In this document: positions 1-8,480 of the stretch, piece after piece
How positions within the stretch are numbered: the first letter of the stretch is position 1
Layout: each line of letters opens with the position of its first letter
Assembly (NCBI RefSeq): GCF_900141635.1
Contig: NZ_FSRH01000003.1
Span: forward strand, 62,001 to 126,000
Reading direction: 5' to 3'
Source of the DNA: Peptoclostridium litorale DSM 5388
GTDB lineage: Bacteria; Bacillota; Clostridia; Peptostreptococcales; Peptostreptococcaceae
Length of the DNA: 64,000 nucleotides
Program-made: the position numbers and the translations under genes
Notes under the pieces: generated by a model
Seen by the model: only the letters and a program-made list of their open reading frames with translations
The model's database searches: none
What the model was told of the DNA's origin: nothing

Positions 1-1
1 C

Positions 2-328
2 ATAGAACATGTGAAGGTAGGACAAGTCACATTTTCTGTGAGGGATACTTCGCTAAATGGCAAGGACATCAAAAAGGGCGACATCATAGGGATAGTCCAG
101 GGCGAAATAGATATATGCGCTGATGAAGTCAAGGCCGGGGCTGTAGAAACGGCAAAGAGCATGATTGACGAGGATACTGAAATAGTGAGCGTATTCTACG
201 GTGAGGATGTGTCTGAAGAAGATGCAAACAAACTCATAGAGGATCTTGAAAAAGAATATGAAGACGTTGAATTTGAGATATACTATGGAGGCCAGCCTGT
301 ATACTACTATATAATCTCGGCTGAATAA
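2..328 (+). CDS. fakA: FakA/YloV-like DAK2-family kinase, C-terminal end (partial)
   Basis: The reading frame is open from the first complete codon of the window, so this is the 3' end of a longer gene. The first in-frame GTG at 11 is probably internal. The visible ~109 residues have the acidic C-terminal segment typical of YloV/FakA proteins (VRDT near the start, IVQGEIDI, then a Tyr-rich GGQPVYYYIISAE end). FakA phosphorylates fatty acids bound to FakB and has an N-terminal DAK2 domain, which lies outside the window. In Firmicutes this gene commonly sits a little upstream of recG, as here. The family call rests on the C-terminal domain and context only. Confidence 0.75.
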   Translation: MEHVKVGQVTFSVRDTSLNGKDIKKGDIIGIVQGEIDICADEVKAGAVETAKSMIDEDTEIVSVFYGEDVSEEDANKLIEDLEKEYEDVEFEIYYGGQPVYYYIISAE

Positions 329-361
329 AAGGCAGACCTTACAATAAAGGAGGATGACAAT

Positions 362-1291
362 ATGAAAAAAAAGGTTATTATAGACTGTGATCCGGGTTAT
401 GATGATGCCTTAGCTCTTATGCTTGCATTTGGAAGCGATGAGCTTCAGGTTGAAGCCGTTACGACTTGCGCAGGGAATCAGACTCAGGAGATGGTGTATA
501 CAAACGCAAAAAGGCTAATAAAGCTCATGGGCGCAAAGACCATAGTTGCGCCGGGAGCTTTAAAGCCTCTTTCCAGAGGCCTTGTGACTGCTTCGTCAGT
601 TCACGGTGAAACGGGAATGGACGGAGTTGACCTTCCGGATGAGGATATAGGCGAGATCAAAAGCTGTGCGGTGGACATAATGGCAGACATAATAGAAAAA
701 AGCGATGAAAAGATCATATTAATACCCACGGGGCCGCTTACAAACATAGCGCTGTTACTGTCGATATACCCTCATCTAAAAGAAAAAATAGAGCTCATAT
801 CGCTTATGGGCGGAGCATGTAACGGAGGAAATGTCACTGCGTGTGCGGAATTTAACATATATGTCGATCCTGAAGCGGCCGACATAGTTTTCAAATCCGG
901 AGTTCCTATAGTAATGAGCGGGCTTGACGTTACTCACAAGGCTGTAATATACAAAGAGGAAATGGATATATTTGGGACTATAGGAAATGCATCGGGAAAT
1001 GCCGCATTCCAGATACTTCAAAACTACTATAAATTCTATTCGCAGCATACCGACTTAAACGGTGCGGTTATGCATGACGCATGCGCTGTTGCCTATGTTA
1101 TGAATCCAGAAATATTCGAGTGCAAGGACTGCCATATAGATGTCGAGACTAAAGGAGAACATACCACGGGGCAGACTGTTGTCGACATCGGAGACAAAAG
1201 AGGAAATGGAATAAACGCTAAAATAGCAATGAACATAGACAAGGAAGCTCTTATGAAGATGATGTATTCTTCAATAAGCCGCCTTTTGTAA
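362..1291 (+). CDS. Inosine/uridine-preferring nucleoside hydrolase
   Basis: A 309-residue protein that should hydrolyse ribonucleosides to free base plus ribose for purine or pyrimidine salvage in the cytoplasm. The N-terminus carries the Ca-binding DCDPGYDDA signature (residues ~8-16), followed by TTCAGN, LIPTGPLTNIA and, near residue 238, a MHDACAVAY segment. These are the hallmarks of the IunH family, and the length is normal. An AAAGGAGG Shine-Dalgarno lies at 347-354, just ahead of the ATG. The gene is inserted between the FakA-like gene and recG and is followed by a strong terminator, so it probably ends that transcript. Substrate range (inosine, uridine or pyrimidine-specific) cannot be read from the sequence. 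Confidence 0.93.
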   Translation: MKKKVIIDCDPGYDDALALMLAFGSDELQVEAVTTCAGNQTQEMVYTNAKRLIKLMGAKTIVAPGALKPLSRGLVTASSVHGETGMDGVDLPDEDIGEIKSCAVDIMADIIEKSDEKIILIPTGPLTNIALLLSIYPHLKEKIELISLMGGACNGGNVTACAEFNIYVDPEAADIVFKSGVPIVMSGLDVTHKAVIYKEEMDIFGTIGNASGNAAFQILQNYYKFYSQHTDLNGAVMHDACAVAYVMNPEIFECKDCHIDVETKGEHTTGQTVVDIGDKRGNGINAKIAMNIDKEALMKMMYSSISRLL

Positions 1292-1316
1292 GTTTGAAAA
1301 CAATAGGCCAGTCTAT

Positions 1317-1360
1317 AAAGAGCAAAGGGAATATTTGAACATTCTCTTTGCTCTTTTTGT
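1317..1360 (+). terminator. Rho-independent terminator after nucleoside hydrolase
   Basis: A 16-bp stem (1317-1332 with 1341-1356, one G-U pair) with an 8-nt loop is followed by TTGTTT. It separates the nucleoside hydrolase from recG. Confidence 0.85.
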
Positions 1361-1448
1361 TTAAAAAATAATGAGAGTAATTTGTATTTCATATATCGAT
1401 GGTCAGTATGCTATAATTTATGAGTATACAATATTAGAGGGTGGTTAT

Positions 1449-3497
1449 ATGAGTATTTATGACCCTATACTGACAATAAAGGGAATAGGACCTAAAAAGG
1501 CAAAGTATTTCAATCAGATGGGGATATTTTCAATAAAAGATCTTTTATATTATTTTCCTAGAGCATATGAGGACAGGAGCAAAATAAAAAACATATCCTC
1601 TATGGCAGAAGGGGAAAAGGCGTACATAAGGGCCGTCATAAAAAAGATTGAAAACAAAAAGGTCAAACACGGGCTCAGAATGAGCAAGGTTTTAATATAT
1701 GACGGGCAAGAGAGCATATATGCCGTGTTTTTCAACAAAAATCACATGGTGAAGACTTTTTCAAAAGGCCAGGAAGTTCTCGTATATGGAAAACTCAGCA
1801 AAAAGGGAGTATATACTCAAATTGACGGATATGAAATGTACAGGGCATCAGAAGCCGGTGGGAATCAAAAAATAGGAGCTGTAGTTCCAGTATATCCACT
1901 TAGTGGGAAGATAAGCAATACGGACATATACGCCTCTGTCAAAAGGGCTTTTGAAATGGTAAGCTCGGAACTAGAAAAGGACCATATTCCAGCCAGCATA
2001 TTAAAGGAGGAGGGCCTTTGCCCTTTGAACACTGCACTTGAAAATATACATTTCCCAAGGGATAAAAAAAGCCTTAGGCAGTCCATGTACAGAATGGTGT
2101 TTGAGGAGTTTTTCATAATGCAGTGCAGGCTCAGACTTAACGAAAGAAACAATTTGGCAAAAAAATCATGTGTCGTAAAAAAAGAAGAAAAGATTTACGA
2201 GCTTATAGACTCGCTTCCGTTCAAGCTCACAAAAGCCCAGGTAAAGGCCATAGATGAGATAATGGGAGAAATGGCCTTGGGGATGCCAATGAACAGGCTC
2301 CTCCAAGGCGACGTGGGGTGCGGCAAGACGATAATAGCCGCAATATGCATGGCCAATTGTGCATTTGGCGGATACCAAAGCCTTATGATGGTTCCTACGG
2401 AAGTGGTGGCTCAGCAGCACTATAATTCAATCAGTGCGACTTTGGAGAAATTTGGTGTTAAAACGGCGCTTCTTACAGGAAACACAAAAAAAGATACTAG
2501 GGAAGACATTTACAGCCGTATGAAATCAGGAGATATAGACATTTTAGTGGGCACGCACGCCCTCATACAGGAAGGGCTTGAATGTGAGAATGTAGCCCTT
2601 GTCATTACAGACGAGCAGCATAGATTCGGCGTGAGCCAAAGGAATATGCTATCGAAAAAGGGAAATAGCCCACATGCGCTGTACATGTCGGCCACCCCGA
2701 TTCCGAGGTCCCTTGCCATAACGATGTATGCAGATATGGATATGACCGTTGTGGACGAACTTCCAAGCGGAAGGAAAAAAGTGATTACGAGCATAATTAC
2801 AGGGGAAAAGAGAAAACAGTTGTATGATTCACTAATGGAAAAGGTGAAAAGCGGAGTCCAGGCCTACATAGTATGTCCTCTTGTAGAGGAGTCGGACTCA
2901 TTAAGCCTTAATTCTGCCGTGGAAACCTATGAGAAGCTCAAAAGACTTTGGAAAGGCAGCGTAAAGGTGGGGCTTTTGCATGGAAGGCTCAGCTCTGAAG
3001 AAAAGGAAGATACAATAAGAGATTTTAAAAGTGCGAAGATAGATGTACTTGTATGCACGACTGTAGTTGAAGTGGGAGTCGATGCGCCAAATGCAAGCAT
3101 AATAATAATTGAAAATGCAGAAAGATTCGGGCTTTCACAGCTCCATCAGCTGCGGGGAAGAGTCGGCAGAGGGAGCATACAGTCATACTGCGTCCTCGTG
3201 TGTGAAAGCTGTTCAGGTGAAAGCATAAAGAGGCTGAACGTCATAAAGCAAAGCTGCAATGGGTTTGAAATAGCCCAAAAGGACCTTGAAATCAGAGGAC
3301 CTGGCGAGTTTGCGGGCCACAGGCAGCATGGAATGCTTAATTTCAGGATTGCCGATATTTCAAGGCATCCAGACATACTTGAAAAGGCGAAGAAACAAGT
3401 GGACAAATTGATTGAAGAAGGCATAAGGCTTGAGTCGGATGGAAACAGTCTGCTTAAAAACATTATTGTTAAAAATGGGAACACAGACATTTGTTGA
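1449..3497 (+). CDS. recG: ATP-dependent DNA helicase RecG
   Basis: RecG remodels stalled forks and branch-migrates Holliday junctions. The 682-residue product has the N-terminal wedge/OB-fold domain (about residues 1-220), a helicase core with Walker A GDVGCGKT, motif II DEQHRFG and motif III SATPIPRS, and the C-terminal QLRGRVGRG and GEFAGHRQHG elements. An open frame extends to an ATG at 1371, but I chose the ATG at 1449: it follows a GAGGGTGG ribosome-binding site and gives the family's usual start, while the upstream stretch overlaps the likely promoter area. It is followed by rsmD and coaD, a standard Firmicutes arrangement. Confidence 0.97.
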   Translation: MSIYDPILTIKGIGPKKAKYFNQMGIFSIKDLLYYFPRAYEDRSKIKNISSMAEGEKAYIRAVIKKIENKKVKHGLRMSKVLIYDGQESIYAVFFNKNHMVKTFSKGQEVLVYGKLSKKGVYTQIDGYEMYRASEAGGNQKIGAVVPVYPLSGKISNTDIYASVKRAFEMVSSELEKDHIPASILKEEGLCPLNTALENIHFPRDKKSLRQSMYRMVFEEFFIMQCRLRLNERNNLAKKSCVVKKEEKIYELIDSLPFKLTKAQVKAIDEIMGEMALGMPMNRLLQGDVGCGKTIIAAICMANCAFGGYQSLMMVPTEVVAQQHYNSISATLEKFGVKTALLTGNTKKDTREDIYSRMKSGDIDILVGTHALIQEGLECENVALVITDEQHRFGVSQRNMLSKKGNSPHALYMSATPIPRSLAITMYADMDMTVVDELPSGRKKVITSIITGEKRKQLYDSLMEKVKSGVQAYIVCPLVEESDSLSLNSAVETYEKLKRLWKGSVKVGLLHGRLSSEEKEDTIRDFKSAKIDVLVCTTVVEVGVDAPNASIIIIENAERFGLSQLHQLRGRVGRGSIQSYCVLVCESCSGESIKRLNVIKQSCNGFEIAQKDLEIRGPGEFAGHRQHGMLNFRIADISRHPDILEKAKKQVDKLIEEGIRLESDGNSLLKNIIVKNGNTDIC

Positions 3498-3539
3498 ATA
3501 CATTATAAATATGTTAAAATATAGGAAGGTGAAGTAGCA

Positions 3540-4088
3540 ATGAGAGTAATTTCAGGAACGGCAAGAGGGTTGAAACTCCAATCGCCAAAGGGGCTAAGTA
3601 CAAGGCCGACTACGGACAGGGTGAAGGAGTCGATGTTTAATATAATAAGTTTTAGAGTAAGAGAAAGCCGCGTTTTGGACGTTTTCGCCGGGAGCGGCGC
3701 ACTTGGAATAGAAGCTCTTTCGAGAGGAGCTGACAGCTGCACATTTGTAGATTCGAGCAGGGAAAGCATAGAAATTATAAATGAAAACCTCAAAAAAGCA
3801 AGGCTGGGTGACAGGGCTGAGGTGATATCGTCTAAAGTAGAATCTGCACTTTCCAGGCTGTCGGGTGGAAAATTTGACATGATATTCATGGACCCTCCAT
3901 ACTGCAAAGGGTTTATAGAACCTGTGCTTTCATCAATCGTTGAAAATAGTGTTTTAGATGCAGGTGGAATAGTGGTGGTTGAGCATGACTCGAGCGATAA
4001 AACCCCTCAAAGTGTAAAGGGCCTAGTCAAGTCGGACGAGAGAACTTATGGAGGAACAACAATTTCTTTTTACGAAATGGAGGATTAA
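3540..4088 (+). CDS. rsmD: 16S rRNA (guanine(966)-N2)-methyltransferase RsmD
   Basis: RsmD methylates G966 of 16S rRNA on assembled 30S subunits using S-adenosylmethionine. The 182-residue protein begins with the family's [13 protein letters not shown], carries the SAM-binding [20 protein letters not shown] motif around residues 44-63, and the N6-adenine/N2-guanine methyltransferase motif IV as DPPY near residue 120. An AGGAAGGTG ribosome-binding site precedes the ATG. It sits immediately upstream of coaD; the TAA is directly followed by the coaD ATG. Confidence 0.96.
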   Translation: MRVISGTARGLKLQSPKGLSTRPTTDRVKESMFNIISFRVRESRVLDVFAGSGALGIEALSRGADSCTFVDSSRESIEIINENLKKARLGDRAEVISSKVESALSRLSGGKFDMIFMDPPYCKGFIEPVLSSIVENSVLDAGGIVVVEHDSSDKTPQSVKGLVKSDERTYGGTTISFYEMED

Positions 4089-4089
4089 A

Positions 4090-4578
4090 ATGGCAAAAAT
4101 AGCAGTCTACCCGGGAAGCTTCGATCCGATAACAAAAGGACATTTGGATATAATAAAGAGAGGCTCGAAGCTTTTTGACAAGCTCATAGTGGCGGTTTTA
4201 AACAATTCTCAAAAAAAATGCATGTTCACGTTTGAAGAAAGGGTGGAAATGCTAAGAGAAATAACAGCTGAAATGGAAAATGTGGAAATAGATGCATTTT
4301 CGGGGCTTCTTATAGATTACTGCAAGAAAAAGAGGGTAAATGCAATAGTAAGAGGTCTTAGGGCGATTTCGGATTTTGAATATGAACTCCAAATGGCTCA
4401 GATGAACAGACAGCTCAACAGTGAAACAGAGACCATATTTTTGACAACAAGCACAAAGTATTCATTTTTAAGCTCCACACTTGTAAAAGAAGTTGCGGGC
4501 TTAAATGGAGATATAAGTGAATTTGTTCCGTCAATAGTTCTAAGAGAATTAAACAAGAAACTAAAAGGGGATGAATAG
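4090..4578 (+). CDS. coaD: Phosphopantetheine adenylyltransferase (PPAT)
   Basis: CoaD transfers AMP from ATP to 4'-phosphopantetheine, the penultimate step of coenzyme A synthesis. The 162-residue product has the nucleotidyltransferase motif as [16 protein letters not shown] (TKGH in place of HxGH) and the C-terminal [16 protein letters not shown] segment. An earlier in-frame ATG at 4048 lies inside rsmD and adds a 14-residue tail not seen in the family, so the start at 4090 is preferred. Its 3' end overlaps the start of the next gene by eight bases, suggesting translational coupling. Confidence 0.97.
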   Translation: MAKIAVYPGSFDPITKGHLDIIKRGSKLFDKLIVAVLNNSQKKCMFTFEERVEMLREITAEMENVEIDAFSGLLIDYCKKKRVNAIVRGLRAISDFEYELQMAQMNRQLNSETETIFLTTSTKYSFLSSTLVKEVAGLNGDISEFVPSIVLRELNKKLKGDE

Positions 4579-5029
4579 CATGGAGGTGTTTAGGCTTTTG
4601 GAGGAGTTGGAGGACCTTATAGACGAGAGTTCTTCGATTCCTTTTGGAAACAAGGTGCTTTTAGACAAAAAGGAAGCACTTGAAATAATAAAGGAAGTCA
4701 GGATTCAGCTTCCTGATGAGATCAAGCAGGCAGAGTGGATCAACACTGAAAGGCAAAGGATTCTTGCGGAAGGGCAAAAGGAAGCCGATGCCATAGTGGA
4801 AGAGGCCAAGATTTACATACAGGAAAAAATCGAGGCGAGCGAGATAATAAAAGAGGCGCAAAAACAAGCTGATGATATGATTTTAGAAGCACAAAAGATT
4901 TCAAATGAAATGAAAATAGGTGCAGGGGAATATGCGGATGAAATGCTAAACAGGGTTCAGCAGGATTTTGAAGAGATGCTGGAAACTATTGCTGAAAACA
5001 GAGAAGAACTCAGCAGGATGAGTAGGTAG
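4571..5029 (+). CDS. Coiled-coil hypothetical protein downstream of coaD
   Basis: A 152-residue, soluble, highly charged protein. After an N-terminal segment with a hydrophobic [10 protein letters not shown] helix, residues ~45-150 form a long Glu/Lys/Ala-rich coiled coil resembling V-ATPase subunit H/DivIVA-type helices. There is no signal peptide or membrane segment. The ATG at 4571 overlaps the coaD stop; a second ATG at 4580 is also possible. Proteins like this are often annotated only as 'ATPase' or hypothetical in Clostridia, and I infer no enzymatic activity. Function unknown. Confidence 0.8.
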   Translation: MNSMEVFRLLEELEDLIDESSSIPFGNKVLLDKKEALEIIKEVRIQLPDEIKQAEWINTERQRILAEGQKEADAIVEEAKIYIQEKIEASEIIKEAQKQADDMILEAQKISNEMKIGAGEYADEMLNRVQQDFEEMLETIAENREELSRMSR

Positions 5030-5110
5030 AAAGTATACATAAATAAATGAAATTGCCTATGGATTGCTCTAAGCAACGTATTATTAAAGGCTGTTTGAAA
5101 GAGGTATGAT

Positions 5111-5818
5111 ATGTTCACTCCCATAAAAAACAAGAAGCTATACGAACAGGTTATAGAACAGATACAAAACATGATAATGAATGGACAACTTAAAAGGGGA
5201 GATAAGCTTCCTTCGGAAAGAGAGCTTGCCGAAACACTTGGAGTAAGCAGAACGTCAATAAGAGAGGCATTAAGAGCCCTAGAAATACTCGGTGTTATCG
5301 AAAGTAGACAGGGAGAGGGAAATTTTATAAACGGTTCAATAAAGAGCGGATTTTTTGAACAGCTTTCGATAGTGTTTAGACTCGATGAAGGAAGTTCCCT
5401 TGATGTGCTGGACCTTAGAAAGATAATAGAGGTTGAAGCCGCAGGACTTGCCGCTGCAAGGATAACAGACAAGCAGTCGGATGAACTTGGAAAGCTTATT
5501 GATGAATTTGAAAAGGCAAAAAATAACGAGGTGGAAAGCGCAAGACTTGACAAGGAGATACACTACAAGATTGCAAGTATAACTGGGAATAAGCTTATTG
5601 TAAACTTGCTTGAGACCATATCATCTCTTATGGAGTCCTTCATAAAGGACGCAAGGCAGAAGATACAGGAAAAAGATGAAACTAGAATGATTCTTGTTAA
5701 GCAGCATAAGATGATATGCAGTGCAATAATGGAAAGAAATGTTGAAAAATCAATGAAGGCCATGAAGGAACATCTAGACTATATAAACAACATTTATCCG
5801 GATATGATAGATAGTTGA
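5111..5818 (+). CDS. GntR-family (FCD subfamily) transcriptional regulator of the lactate genes
   Basis: A 235-residue regulator with an N-terminal winged helix (residues ~8-75, including LPSERELAETLGVSRTSIREALRALEILGVI) and a C-terminal all-helical FCD ligand-binding domain (residues ~90-225). Family members such as LldR, PdhR and LutR sense lactate, pyruvate or related acids. It lies directly before the lactate permease and lactate dehydrogenase genes, corresponding to LctA of the Acetobacterium woodii lct locus. Two palindromes matching the FCD operator pattern TNGTNNNACNA occur downstream (6052 and 7639), so it is probably the local repressor. It is closed off by its own terminator at 5945-5988. 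Confidence 0.9.
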   Translation: MFTPIKNKKLYEQVIEQIQNMIMNGQLKRGDKLPSERELAETLGVSRTSIREALRALEILGVIESRQGEGNFINGSIKSGFFEQLSIVFRLDEGSSLDVLDLRKIIEVEAAGLAAARITDKQSDELGKLIDEFEKAKNNEVESARLDKEIHYKIASITGNKLIVNLLETISSLMESFIKDARQKIQEKDETRMILVKQHKMICSAIMERNVEKSMKAMKEHLDYINNIYPDMIDS

Positions 5819-5944
5819 TATACGGAATATAAAATGCATGTGTATAGTGAATGCTGGAATCGTAGTTGTTAAAAATTATGCGAAGTAAGACTTAAATACG
5901 AGCAGGGATAATATTTTTTTGAAAATGTCTTTTAAAAAAACAAT

Positions 5945-5988
5945 ACAAAACGGGGTATGCAGAGATTTGAGTGCATACCCCGTTTTGT
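5945..5988 (+). terminator. Rho-independent terminator after the GntR regulator
   Basis: A perfect 17-bp inverted repeat (5945-5961 with 5972-5988) with a 10-nt loop, flanked by A- and T-rich ends. It insulates the regulator from the permease-etf operon. Confidence 0.85.
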
Positions 5989-6006
5989 TTAAAAAAAAAC
6001 AAATGT

Positions 6007-6033
6007 TTGAATAATCTGAAAATAAGATATAAT
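6007..6033 (+). promoter_or_regulatory. Putative sigma-A promoter for lctP operon
   Basis: TTGAAT at 6007-6012 and a perfect TATAAT at 6028-6033, separated by a short 15-bp spacer. The operator-like palindrome at 6052-6062 lies just downstream of the expected start site. Confidence 0.5.
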
Positions 6034-6051
6034 ATAGGTATGGTGGCTGGG

Positions 6052-6062
6052 TGGTAATACCA
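6052..6062 (+). promoter_or_regulatory. FCD-GntR operator-like palindrome 1 (before lctP)
   Basis: TGGTAATACCA is a perfect palindrome around one central base and matches the PdhR/LldR/FadR-type pattern TNGTNNNACNA. It lies between the likely -10 element and the lctP ribosome-binding site, a position suited to repression. Confidence 0.6.
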
Positions 6063-6081
6063 ATAAAAAAGGAGGTTTGTT

Positions 6082-7605
6082 ATGAATTCCTATTTAATGT
6101 TTTTTATAGCTTTACTGCCAATACTTTGGCTCATGACATCACTTGGGGTACTTAAATTGCCTGCGCACAAGGCGTGCAGCATTGCTTTGGCGGTGACATT
6201 TGGACTTGCAGTGTTGGTTTGGAAAATGCCGTTTGGCGCAGCAACTAGCGCAGCAGTGGAAGGTGCGCTTATAGGGCTTTGGCCAATAATGATAGTCATA
6301 ATAGCGGCCATATTCACTTATAACTTGGCACTGCACACGAAAAGTATGGACGTAATAAAAAAGATGCTTTCAGGAATATCGACAGACAGAAGAATTCAGG
6401 TGTTAATACTTGCATGGGGGTTTGGTGGATTCCTTGAATCAGTTGCTGGATATGGAACTGCAGTTGCAATACCTGCAAGCATTTTGGCTTCACTGGGGTT
6501 TGACCCGCTTTTTGCGGCAGTCATATGCCTTATAGCTAATACGGTTCCTACGGCATTTGGAGCTGTGGGGATACCGGTTACAACACTGGCAAAGGTTACA
6601 GATCTTAACGTTATGATACTCAGCAGTGAAATAGGGATTCAATTGGCTCTTTTCATAGTTATAATCCCGTTTATACTTGTGGCGATGACATCAAAAGGTT
6701 TTTCGGGACTCAAGGGGGTGCTTGGCATAACTCTTGCTTCAGGTCTTTCGTTTGCATTGCCTCAAGTGCTTGCAGCAAGATACATTGGAGCGGAACTTCC
6801 GGCACTTCTTGGAAGCATATGCAGCATGGCGGTTACAATAGGCATGGCAAAGCTGTTTCATAAAGACAAAACATCATCAGAAGAGTCTGTAATCAGCTTT
6901 AAACAAGGATATATGGCATGGCTGCCATATATACTCATATTTGTATTTATAATAGGAACAAGCCCTCTTCTCCCAAATGTTAATCATTTGGCGGGAGCGG
7001 TAAAGAGCAGCTTTACAATATATCAGGGAGAAGGCGCAAAGGCCACAAGCTTTAAATGGCTGGCAACCCCTGGAACACTCATACTGATTGCAACCTTCAT
7101 CGGTGGAATCATTCAGGGCGCAAAATTCTCTGAAATACTCGATGTTCTGGTGAAAACCGCAAAACAGCTTACAAAGTCGACTATTACAGTAGTTTCAATA
7201 GTCGCCATGGCAAAGATTATGGGATATAGTGGTATGATTACATCCATAGCAGTAGTAATGGTCCAGATCACGGGGAAATACTATCCGCTTATAGCACCCC
7301 TGATAGGAATGCTTGGAACTTTTGTCACTGGAAGCGATACTTCGTCTAATATACTGTTTGGAGAGCTTCAAAAACAGGTGGCGGGCAACATAGGGGCAAG
7401 TCCCTACTGGCTGGCAGCTGCAAACACATCTGGAGCTACAGCCGGAAAGATGATATCGCCTCAAAGCATAGCGGTGGCAACATCTGCAACAGGTCTTGTG
7501 GGGCTTGAAGGTAAGATATTCAACCAGACCTTAAAATTTTGTATGGTGTATGTACTGGCGCTTGGAATACTTGTATACTTTGGAGGATGGCTTGCAGCAA
7601 TATAA
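6082..7605 (+). CDS. lctP: L-lactate permease (LctP family)
   Basis: A 507-residue integral membrane protein with roughly 12-14 hydrophobic segments that imports lactate with protons or sodium. Family features include the FGGFLESVAGYGTAVAIPASIL segment around residues 114-135, the AVICLIANTVPTAFGAVGIPVTTL stretch, and near the C-terminus GTFVTGSDTSSNILFGELQ and GKMISPQSIAVATSATGL. An AAAGGAGG ribosome-binding site precedes the ATG. It leads the etfB-etfA-lctD genes; in A. woodii the homologous permease is encoded after the dehydrogenase, so the order differs here. Confidence 0.96.
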   Translation: MNSYLMFFIALLPILWLMTSLGVLKLPAHKACSIALAVTFGLAVLVWKMPFGAATSAAVEGALIGLWPIMIVIIAAIFTYNLALHTKSMDVIKKMLSGISTDRRIQVLILAWGFGGFLESVAGYGTAVAIPASILASLGFDPLFAAVICLIANTVPTAFGAVGIPVTTLAKVTDLNVMILSSEIGIQLALFIVIIPFILVAMTSKGFSGLKGVLGITLASGLSFALPQVLAARYIGAELPALLGSICSMAVTIGMAKLFHKDKTSSEESVISFKQGYMAWLPYILIFVFIIGTSPLLPNVNHLAGAVKSSFTIYQGEGAKATSFKWLATPGTLILIATFIGGIIQGAKFSEILDVLVKTAKQLTKSTITVVSIVAMAKIMGYSGMITSIAVVMVQITGKYYPLIAPLIGMLGTFVTGSDTSSNILFGELQKQVAGNIGASPYWLAAANTSGATAGKMISPQSIAVATSATGLVGLEGKIFNQTLKFCMVYVLALGILVYFGGWLAAI

Positions 7606-7638
7606 TCAATATATTGATATAAAAATTTTTAGATTAAC

Positions 7639-7649
7639 TGGTATGACCA
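7639..7649 (+). promoter_or_regulatory. FCD-GntR operator-like palindrome 2 (before etfB)
   Basis: TGGTATGACCA also fits TNGTNNNACNA and lies in the 74-bp lctP-etfB gap, 20 bp ahead of the etfB Shine-Dalgarno. I see no convincing promoter beside it, so it may be an auxiliary or roadblock site. Confidence 0.5.
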
Positions 7650-7679
7650 TAATACCGAAATGAAAAAGGAGGATTAGAC

Positions 7680-8468
7680 ATGGAAATAGTTGTTTGTATA
7701 AAACAGGTGCCCGGCAATTCAAATGTAGAAGTGGATGAAAAGACTGGGGTTTTAAAAAGGGATGGGGCGGATTCAAAGATGAATCCATATGACCTTTATG
7801 CTATTGAAACTGCAATGAATATAAAAGAAAGCGTTGGGGCAAAGGTCAGTGCCATAAGCATGGGGCCTCCGCAGGCGGCTGATGTCATAAGGGAAGCATA
7901 TATGATGGGTGTTGACGAAGGGGCTCTTCTTACAGACAGGAAGTTTGCAGGGGCGGATGTGCTTGCTACGGCATACACAATTTCACAGGGAATTAAAAAA
8001 ATAGGCAGTCCGGACCTTATAATATGTGGGAAGATGACTACGGATGGCGATACGGCACAGGTTGGTCCTGAAATGGCGGAGTTTTTGGGAATTCCCCATA
8101 TTGCAAATGTACTCAAAATAGTGGAACTTAAAGAGGACTCCATAGTGGTGGAAATGGATATGCAGAACACAGTTGAACTGGCAAATATCAAATACCCGTG
8201 TCTTATAACTGTTGAAAAGGGAATATTCCAGCCGAGGCTTCCATCATTTAAGCTCAAGATGGCCACGAAGGACAGAGAGGTTAAATTCTACTCGCTTGAA
8301 GACTACTATGACAAGGATGAGAGCAGATACGGACTTACAGGCTCGCCTACGCAAGTTAAAAGGATATTCCCACCAAAGGCAAATGACAGTCATGAAATGT
8401 GGGAAGGGGATCCTGAGGAAGTATCTCAAAAACTCTTTGGAAAACTAAAAGAATTAAAATTCATATAG
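7680..8468 (+). CDS. lctB: Electron transfer flavoprotein beta subunit of bifurcating lactate dehydrogenase
   Basis: EtfB binds the bifurcating FAD at the EtfA/EtfB interface and NAD(H). The 262-residue protein starts MEIVVCIKQVPG, has the NPYDLYAIETA and DGDTAQVGPEMAEFLGIP signatures (the latter around residues 121-138), and a normal length. It is preceded by AAAGGAGG and followed 12 bp later by etfA. In A. woodii and relatives LctB-LctC-LctD oxidise lactate with NAD+ by using reduced ferredoxin to drive the endergonic electron transfer; the gene set and order here match that complex. Confidence 0.95.
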   Translation: MEIVVCIKQVPGNSNVEVDEKTGVLKRDGADSKMNPYDLYAIETAMNIKESVGAKVSAISMGPPQAADVIREAYMMGVDEGALLTDRKFAGADVLATAYTISQGIKKIGSPDLIICGKMTTDGDTAQVGPEMAEFLGIPHIANVLKIVELKEDSIVVEMDMQNTVELANIKYPCLITVEKGIFQPRLPSFKLKMATKDREVKFYSLEDYYDKDESRYGLTGSPTQVKRIFPPKANDSHEMWEGDPEEVSQKLFGKLKELKFI

Positions 8469-8480
8469 GGGGAGTGGAAA

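Noticed and set aside
1371-1448. Extended N-terminus of RecG from ATG 1371
   Set aside because: The segment lies before the ribosome-binding site and includes promoter-like sequence; the ATG at 1449 gives the family start.
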